Shown here: positions 56,867-64,000 of the stretch, one piece after another | Position numbering within the stretch: position 1 is the first letter of the stretch | How the letters are laid out: each line of letters begins with the position of its first letter | DNA from: Trichoplax sp. H2 | Taxonomy: Eukaryota > Placozoa > Uniplacotomia > Trichoplacea | Length of the DNA stretch: 64,000 nucleotides | Assembly (NCBI GenBank): GCA_003344405.1 | Contig: NOWV01000016.1 | Coordinates: 310,001-374,000 of the forward strand | Reading direction: 5' to 3' | Notes under the pieces: generated by a model | The model's input: the letters and a program-made list of their open reading frames with translations, nothing else | Told to the model about the DNA's origin: nothing | The model's database searches: none | Position numbers and translations under genes: made by a program

Positions 56867-57373
56867 CAAAGAACTGAAATAGATAAGCAATTCTATATAT
56901 GTGGATGAAAATACATATTTTAGAGATGCGCTGAAGTACTATGTATTTCTAAAGCAATCTATAGAAGATGGATTAAGTTATAAGCTACAAAATAGTAAGG
57001 ATAAATTAATTAAATCAATTGAAGTAGTTATACAAGTATTTTGCCAAATATCTAAAGTAGAGATAATAATCTCACGTATATGGTCGCCTGATAAAATCTA
57101 TTCACGTGATGGATTACGAAATTCTTATACTTTTCAAAAACTATTTTATTAACTAATCATACCTAATATTCAAATTGGATCGAAGGTGTACATAGACAAA
57201 TCTGCAGTTGCTCTCTAGCTAACTTAGTGTGACAATGTTACCGTCGTTATGAAATATCCGTGATTTTACAAAATACCTCATATCAACTAAAAAGTTACGA
57301 GATTGATGATAGTCACTACGGTATATAGTAGTTGTGATGAATAATAACTTTCTCGTAAATAGGATTATGGTCT
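56867..57373 (+). repeat. Unknown coding-like repeat, copy B (5' end in gap)
   Basis: Near-identical second copy of the repeat at 55688-56318. It carries the same 83-codon frame (56901-57152) with one residue changed (VFLKQS for VILKQS). I see only a handful of other substitutions over about 500 bp. The two sequences part after GGATTATGGTCT (57373). Confidence 0.82.
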
Positions 57374-59604
57374 GTTATTATGAGTATTATATTACAAGAC
57401 CAAATACAAGCCAAGTCCTACGTCGTGCTGGGCCTTATTACTTACCGGTAATAATAGCAGCAGTATATATAGTTCCTGGTGTTGGGGGCCTAGCAATCAA
57501 AACCATCTATGACAGGAAGCTTAAACTATCTCACATCTTATAAGGAATGATAAATCAACTATCAGTAGTTAATCAGTATTTTAGTTTTTATAAATAATAT
57601 CATAGGTTCGAATGTGGACCTTAGATATTCAGGCTGCACATCCATATTTCTGGATAAACTAGCTTTCTTGATCAACCTTTAAATCGGTGAAACATTAAAT
57701 ATTTCACTTTTTATCACATAAGCTTTAATAGCTTTTATACTCGTATATCACTCATTTTTCTCGCTTTGAAGTCGCTAGTGAAAGGAAGTACTAATACTAA
57801 TTTAAGGAGATTATCATACAAATTTCATTGCTAGTTCTTAAAAACATAAATTTGGTGTTCCATTGTTCACAATTGAACCGTTTCTAACGTTAGCATTTTT
57901 TCTGACTGATATTGCTGTTAAATTGGTCTAAATTAAATATTTGATTAATCATATGGTAATTTTGTTATTTTCAAAAAAGTAATCAAACAGGTTCTTAATG
58001 CAGTTTTGTTTATCTAATTCCAACGAATTATCGAATGGGTCGTTACTTTTAAAGTCATTGCCATACCCATGAACTGTACTGCCCTTGGCATCTAAGGCCT
58101 ATATTGATTACTTAATGTTAGAGTTTGACTAAACTTGAACTATTCAACTTTGGAATAAATCATGGATTGATTGTCAACAAACATGATGAAATGTGCAATT
58201 TATTTTTCCCTTTTAACTAATTAACTCCAATTAACAATAACGCTAATTGGATTAGATTTGAATGTTTGCACTTCACTAAGTAACTTAATGGACACCGATT
58301 GCTATAAAAACAAGCGACTTTCAGCGATAATCATCACATCTAACCAGTTTTAAGGTATGTTGGATAGTTAAACTGAGGAATCAATAGTAAACTATCGCAG
58401 CCTAATTTATTTAATTTGGATTAGAATAAATCTATTCTATCGGTAATTCAGTTGTTATCATAAATTAGAGATAGCTCTGTAACTTTGATAGACTACAATA
58501 TTTTGCACCATTCAGAGTTAGTATTATGTGTAATGTTGGTTGTGTTACCTAATGAGGATATGTTGTTGCGGTAGTCGTTTATTTTATTTATAAAATTTTC
58601 GATTGATAAATTTTTATTTCATCATCGTTTACAATTCATTATTACACTTAATCTTTTAATTTCATGTATTGAATTGAATTGTTCCTGTAACCCAGTTCTA
58701 CGTCCAAGTATAAAAAATTACTTAAGTTTTTTATCTATTACTTTAGTTTAAGTATTTCTAGACATCAGAAACTATTCATAAATGCCAATTTAAATATATT
58801 ATAGTGAAGTTATATCATAAGTTTTTTCTATAAATAGTATGAAATTGAAGCATGTTTATCATCTTTGCATTATCTATTCTTTTACACTAGTTTGACTACA
58901 AGGATATGGAATACTATTTCCCTCGTTCCTTAGCTATCAAATATTTTAAGCTATTAGTGGACAGTTAGGGTTATCGCTAATCTTTGATAAAGTAGATCAC
59001 ATGATTTTATCCTCTTAGACATATCATTTTTATGAATTTTAAATCGTTGATCCATAGATATGAGATTTTCTTACCTGCTTCCTTGAAGAATTTTAGTTTA
59101 TTATCGCAATCAACACTTTTTACATTACCGAAAATAGTTGATACTACCATATACTTGCAAAGTAAAAGCAAAAATTGACTCAAACCCAGACTAATGCTGT
59201 CTATCTAGTATGAATCCTTTATAGCTGTGGTCTCAATATTTTTTACGCGTATGACTCAAATTTTTAATAATAATCTTTTCCTATCTAGATTAATTGACAG
59301 CTTTATTTTTAGTACTGTGACAGTTATTATGAGATGACTGCGCTAAGAATTCATTTTGTGATTCCTTTAAATATGTATTCCGTGGTTGAAAAAATTGATA
59401 CATCATTTTTTCTGCATCTATTACATCAATAATGTGATCCAAAATCGCAAATGATATTTATTCAAATTCAATAGGAAGGAATGAATGACAAATAGCATCA
59501 AGTAGACACAGATAGAATAATTACGATGATAACATTTATTGCATGCTCTAATACTATTTTTATTCACTGTGATAGACAACTCGTTTGTGAAGATAGAATC
59601 CAAG
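57374..59604. other. Intergenic region upstream of intact protease
   Basis: A 69-codon frame (57334-57543) starts inside repeat copy B and ends in a hydrophobic stretch (YLPVIIAAVYIVPGVGGLAI), possibly a decayed exon of a membrane protein, but I cannot name it. The remaining ~2 kb has no supported feature apart from being the promoter side of the protease gene that starts at 59605. Confidence 0.4.
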
Positions 59605-61975
59605 ATGAAAGTTTTGCTCATTGCATTAGCGGTCCTAGCCGTTGCCAATGCGGCTATTATTGATGCCCGTTAGTTTGTATTTCTTTAAGATCATTTTGTA
59701 ATTGAAATCAAATTCAAATATTCTTTTTACTTTTCCATAATTATAGTAATCGATATCATTGTTGACATTCTTTAATGCTTCTATTTAAATGAGGATAATA
59801 AATCACTTGTATCGATGATTAATTCTTTAACTCAAAACTAGGACATAAAAAAGTCAGTATGCGAGTGATGCTCGCTGACGACTATAACAGGATTGTCGGA
59901 GGAAGTGAGGCTAGCAAACATGAATTTCCTTACCAGATCTCACTTGAGCAACAATATGGCAAAAATTGGTATCATATTTGTGGTGGAAGTATAATTGACA
60001 GCAAATGGGTTCTTACTGCTGCTCATTGTGTTGAGGGTGCTAAAGCACGAAAATTGAGAGTCAATGTTGGCGATCATAATATTGAAGATGCTACTGAACA
60101 GATTATTTCTTTAAGAAGATCGTAAGCAAGCCAATAAACTTGATATTTACTAATTGAATTATAACTTAATAACTAATTCAATTCTAAGGCATGATCCTTA
60201 TTCTCGTCATATATAATAGAACATAATATCATCTTGATTAAATTTGTTCTCCAATTTATTAATATTTGCGCATAAATAACTTATAATTCCATTAGAATTG
60301 TCCATTCTGGCTACGATACTAATAGCCTCGTCAATGATATTGCCTTGCTTGAGTTGTCTGCATCAGCTACAGCCAAGAGCAATACCGCTACAATTCCTTG
60401 TGCTTCACCAGCTATAACCATATCTGATGGAGATACTGTCACTGTAACTGGTTGGGGTACACTTTCATCTGGTGGTTCATCTCCCGATACATTGCATAAA
60501 GTAGATGTGAATTATTTTGATAATTCTAAATGCTTGAGTGCATACGGCAGTGAATTCTTTGCTAATGAAATGTTTTGCGCTGGAGTAAACGGAGGTGGTA
60601 AAGATTCTTGCCAAGGCGACAGTGGCGGTCCAGCCGCTTCTGGTGGAAGATTAGTTGGTGTTGTCAGCTGGGGCTACGGTAAGAATATTATTCTGACATC
60701 GATTGCCAACATATCAGTATATGCAAGCTAGAATAGCATTAGTAGTGTAAGCTAATATTCAAGCATCGATAATAGATAAAATGTATACGAAGAACTTGAA
60801 TAATAGCAACTAGATATAATATTAAAATTTAGACACACATAAGGATAGAAAACTGATCTTATTATTGTAGTACCTTGGTTGTAAGTTGATAACTTTAGTA
60901 ATATGCAGAAATAACATTCAGTTTCTAATAGTTAATAATGTACCAGAGCTAAAATATTCCTTTACTTTTGCATTATTGACATTCCTAACTGCACTTATCG
61001 CACAGTTTATAATTTTAAAATTTAGGTTACAATATAGCTAGTTAATATACCAGTAGTACTAAGCATTCCAATATAAGAGAATTTCGCTATATCCCGATTA
61101 TAATAATATGCAAGAAGTCGTTAAAATATGCGTACTAGCGGAAAAAATTAGGACATCGCGATACACTTTTATTTATAAAAAGATGATATAAACGACATAA
61201 ATTAACAATGGAATATTAAGTACTATAAATGAATATTTGTAAGAGCTAAAATATTCCTTCATTATATTAAAAGACATGCACGCTAGTAACGTTTCAAATG
61301 TAGATGAAGTAGAAAATCTCATCGGGGATGTTACCGTTCGTTAATCGTAGTAAAATGACAATACTTCGTAGAATTAGCAATTTAATATGCAGATGACCTA
61401 AATAAACTGTGTCATGAATTATACATATTGATGTCAATAACTTGTCAAAATGTAAATAAGTTACAAAAATCAAGTTATTCTCCCTACTTTCTGCTTCTGG
61501 ACAAGAAATATAGTTATACACTTGTATTAATATTGCTAAATATTTAAAATTTATCCAATATCAAATGATAACTGCTTAATATCGAATGATATTTCAAAGA
61601 TGTAAATGAGCTAAAACATTGCAAATAGTGTTTATAAATTTGCTAGTATTGATAGTAAATCAAATTTTCATATTGCTATAGATTTTATCATGACAGTTTT
61701 ATTAATTTTTAAACTGAATTAAGATAAATAGAACCTGCTATAACAACATACTAGCAAGATCTAACATTGGCTTAGAGTTATCAGAGTAGCAAATTGAGTT
61801 ATATGAAGAATAATTATACGTACTTAGTTGTAACGTATTATAGAATACCGAATTGAATCCATTTGTGCTATTTTATTCCGTAGGCTGTGCTGATGCACGA
61901 TATCCTGGTGTTTATACGCGTGTCAGCAATTATAAGGATTGGATCGAGGGATATACAGGCCTAACAATCAATTAA
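59605..61975 (+). CDS. Trypsin-like serine protease, secreted zymogen, 4 exons
   Basis: Extracellular digestive-type S1 protease. Exons 59605-59668, 59842-60121, 60296-60678 and 61884-61975; all GT-AG and in phase, 819 nt, 272 aa. Exon 1 is a signal peptide ([16 protein letters not shown]). A propeptide follows ([21 protein letters not shown]), cut after Arg before IVGG. The catalytic triad is TAAHC (His), NDIALL (Asp) and GDSGGP (Ser). [11 protein letters not shown] has Asp six residues before the Ser, so cleavage after Lys/Arg is predicted. WYHICGGSI and GWGTLSSGG are typical for the fold. The last exon reads [20 protein letters not shown] and ends LTIN. Its exon boundaries match those of the broken copy at 51938, with exon 3 being 383 nt in both. 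A second possible last exon lies downstream at 63777. Confidence 0.94.
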
Positions 61976-63776
61976 TTTATTGCTATGGAAACTCTTACCT
62001 GGGGTTATATTCTTTCCTGTAGCAATAGAATGCACATTAGTAACCTAGGATACTAGCAATTAGATGTTATCTTGCTTGTACAGATAGGTCATCTTAAACC
62101 TAGGTTTACTCTAGAATTATACATAGGTATAACAATTAACTTGGTAGGTTGAGATTCTTATAAATTCTCCCTTGTGATAGCATATACGTTTTTTCTAGCG
62201 TTTATAGAATGTCTGTCATGTCAAAGATTGCTTAATTATCGTGTCATTAAAGGATTATTCATGAAATCGTTTATTAATGATATCAAAGGTAGATAATAAT
62301 TAAATTTACAAGTTAATAAATTTTACATTTGGCATTTGATCAGAAAGTAAATGTATCATTTTTGTTGATAGTATAGGTAGTCTTATCAAGACTATACTCT
62401 CGTATTAGTTCTTATCCAGATATTTTATCTAATTTATGTTAATTCACTGAATTACTTTGTACTATAGTCAAATATAAACAAGCTATGAAATAACGTCATA
62501 TTAACATGCAGTAAGCAGTGCAGCTCTAATATATATCATAACCACTCCTACAATTTGGAATGATCCGTCGAATTTCCTCAAGTAAAGTCAAGATATTTCT
62601 ATTTCATTATGAAGATAATTACATTGCTGTTGTAGCACAAACAATTTTCCAGTATCACCATAGAAGCATGTTATGAGACAGTGTTCTATTTAGGTATGAT
62701 TAATATCGTTATGCTTATATTTCTGATGGTGTAAATAGTCCTACTAAATGCGCGTGAATCTCTGCCAAAGATCTCAAATGTTACCTGCCGAATTATATTG
62801 ACGAGCCTATAGTATGAAAAAGGCTAGTTATTGAATTACTAGTAGAGATTAAGACAGTACTGATTAAATACGCGTTATAATTTGGGATTGCCCTGCTAGA
62901 TTTATTTTAGATATGGCTAACGTTCCTAATTCTTCATACTGATTTCGATTTAATTAATCATGATCAGCATATAATCTCTTGCATAATCTTCCATTTAAAA
63001 TAATGTTGTCGATAGTCTTCTCAAGTATTTCAGTTACTAATGATACACATTAATTTCCTGGAATGTAGTAGTAAACAGTTACATGTTATATACTGTTAGA
63101 CAGTATGGGAGCAGTACGGAGATGCGTCAGGGAATGGTGAAGCTTCACTAATATAATAGGCGTTCCTTGTTGTAAACAGGAAGAGACAGTTTCAGACTAA
63201 ACGTAGATACTCCTTGACAATTAAAAGCGGAATCAATTTCCGTAATAAAGTAAAGTTTTGCAGCAAATTGAAGTTTTTATTTCAATACTTTGAGGGACTT
63301 TAATACTAATGTCAACGTCATATTCACTCAACCAGAGATAAAGTGATATAACATAACCCTTTTAGTTAATCAATGGCATGTTTAAAGGTAATAAATTATG
63401 AAATAGGCATGGATTTAAAAATATAAGTAATAATTCATTTAATTTGAGCAGATGGCATCAATATTTTTGTTAAGCTCAGCTTGGCTTACATGAGAATTTT
63501 ATAAATTTCTGTAAAGATATGATTAATACTAGTACTTGGATTTTGAAAATATTGACTGTAATTCACGATTTTCCTCTTGCTATTAATCTTACATAGGAAA
63601 GTAATCATTAATCTGTCATAGAATAATGCAGTGCCTGTACTTATAAATAAGATCCAATGCTAGATAAAGTTATTTGAAAACTATATCAACTTCAATGACT
63701 AGAGAACTGTATGCAGTTATAATATATTTACACAGCGTGCATTAAATTGAATTAATTTGCGCTTTTTGTTCAATAG
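61976..63776. other. Region between trypsin last exon and orphan last exon
   Basis: AT-rich, no signal peptide, His-exon or GDSGGP-exon of a third protease is found here, and no other gene is recognised. It could be intron sequence if the exon at 63777 is used as an alternative end. Confidence 0.4.
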
Positions 63777-63862
63777 GTTGCGCTCGCCCAGAAACACCTG
63801 GTGTTTATGCCCGTGTCAGCAATTATGAAGCTAGGATTTCTGACACCAAAGCAAAAGCGTAA
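63777..63862 (+). pseudogene. Orphan trypsin last exon (remnant or alternative 3' exon)
   Basis: After a clear acceptor (CAATAG) the exon reads GCARPETPGVYARVSNYEAR and ends DTKAKA before TAA. It is 86 nt with the same phase as the last exons at 53322 and 61884, so it could splice to exon 3 ending at 60678. It resembles the last exon of the broken locus (GCARPDTPGVY) more than that of the intact gene, and the conserved Trp of the C-terminal helix is Arg. No exons 1-3 precede it. I favour a remnant of a third gene copy, with alternative splicing possible. Confidence 0.8.
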
Positions 63863-64000
63863 ATGGCACGATTTTATTTTAATTTCGTTGCTGTAACAAA
63901 ATTTCTATCCTTAGCCATACTGTTTACTTGGTAACATAGAAACATAAATTTACTACTTAGAACTTTAGAAATGGTAAATACCGACTTATCTACTCGTATT

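Noticed and set aside
57600-57630. GGTTCGAAT as a tRNA T-loop
   Set aside because: The flanking bases do not pair into a 5-bp T-stem and no other tRNA arms are found.

Overview
The window is nuclear DNA from an animal. The genes are split by many GT-AG introns, mostly 50-700 bp with some over 1 kb, and non-coding DNA is strongly AT-rich. The best-resolved genes are animal-type: a heme-motif cystathionine beta-synthase, Sec16, mitochondrial ISCU, a long ankyrin protein and secreted trypsins. The intron richness, the ankyrin gene with one exon per repeat, and a plant-type D-cysteine desulfhydrase suggest an early-branching metazoan. A placozoan such as Trichoplax is my best guess, but this is inference and cannot be proved from the window.

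Layout. At 3007-7226 (+) lies a complete 17-exon CBS gene. At 9840-17149 (-) lies a complete 17-exon Sec16 gene whose spliced reading frame closes at about 1701 aa. At 19530-22334 (-) lies a complete 5-exon ISCU gene. At 23421-30001 (+) lies a family of D-cysteine desulfhydrase genes: one intact 2-exon copy (26232-27740), a broken full-length-derived copy before it and a short broken 5' fragment after it. Small mobile or repeat elements sit between them: an 8-bp-TSD MITE, a tandem/inverted 162-bp repeat and several foldbacks. From 30002 to 36955 I recognise no gene. At 36956-46755 (+) lies an ankyrin gene of at least 24 exons, 19 of them exactly 99 nt, all joined by phase-0 introns. From 46756 to 51937 and from 53402 to 59604 the DNA is mostly unrecognised, but it carries three copies of an unknown degenerate coding repeat, two of which flank an assembly gap (20 N at 56847-56866). 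At 51938-53401 lies a trypsin-like gene that looks broken, and at 59605-61975 an intact 4-exon trypsin-like gene. A third, orphan trypsin last exon lies at 63777-63862.

How the genes relate. CBS (cysteine and H2S biosynthesis), ISCU (scaffold that receives cysteine-derived sulfur) and D-cysteine desulfhydrase (cysteine to pyruvate, ammonia and H2S) lie within about 25 kb. That may be chance, but it is a sulfur-themed neighbourhood interrupted only by Sec16 (ER exit sites). The 50-64 kb part is a small tandem family of secreted serine proteases undergoing gene birth and decay.

Exon boundaries were read by eye from splice signals, frame closure and comparison with remembered family sequence. 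No search or transcript evidence was available.
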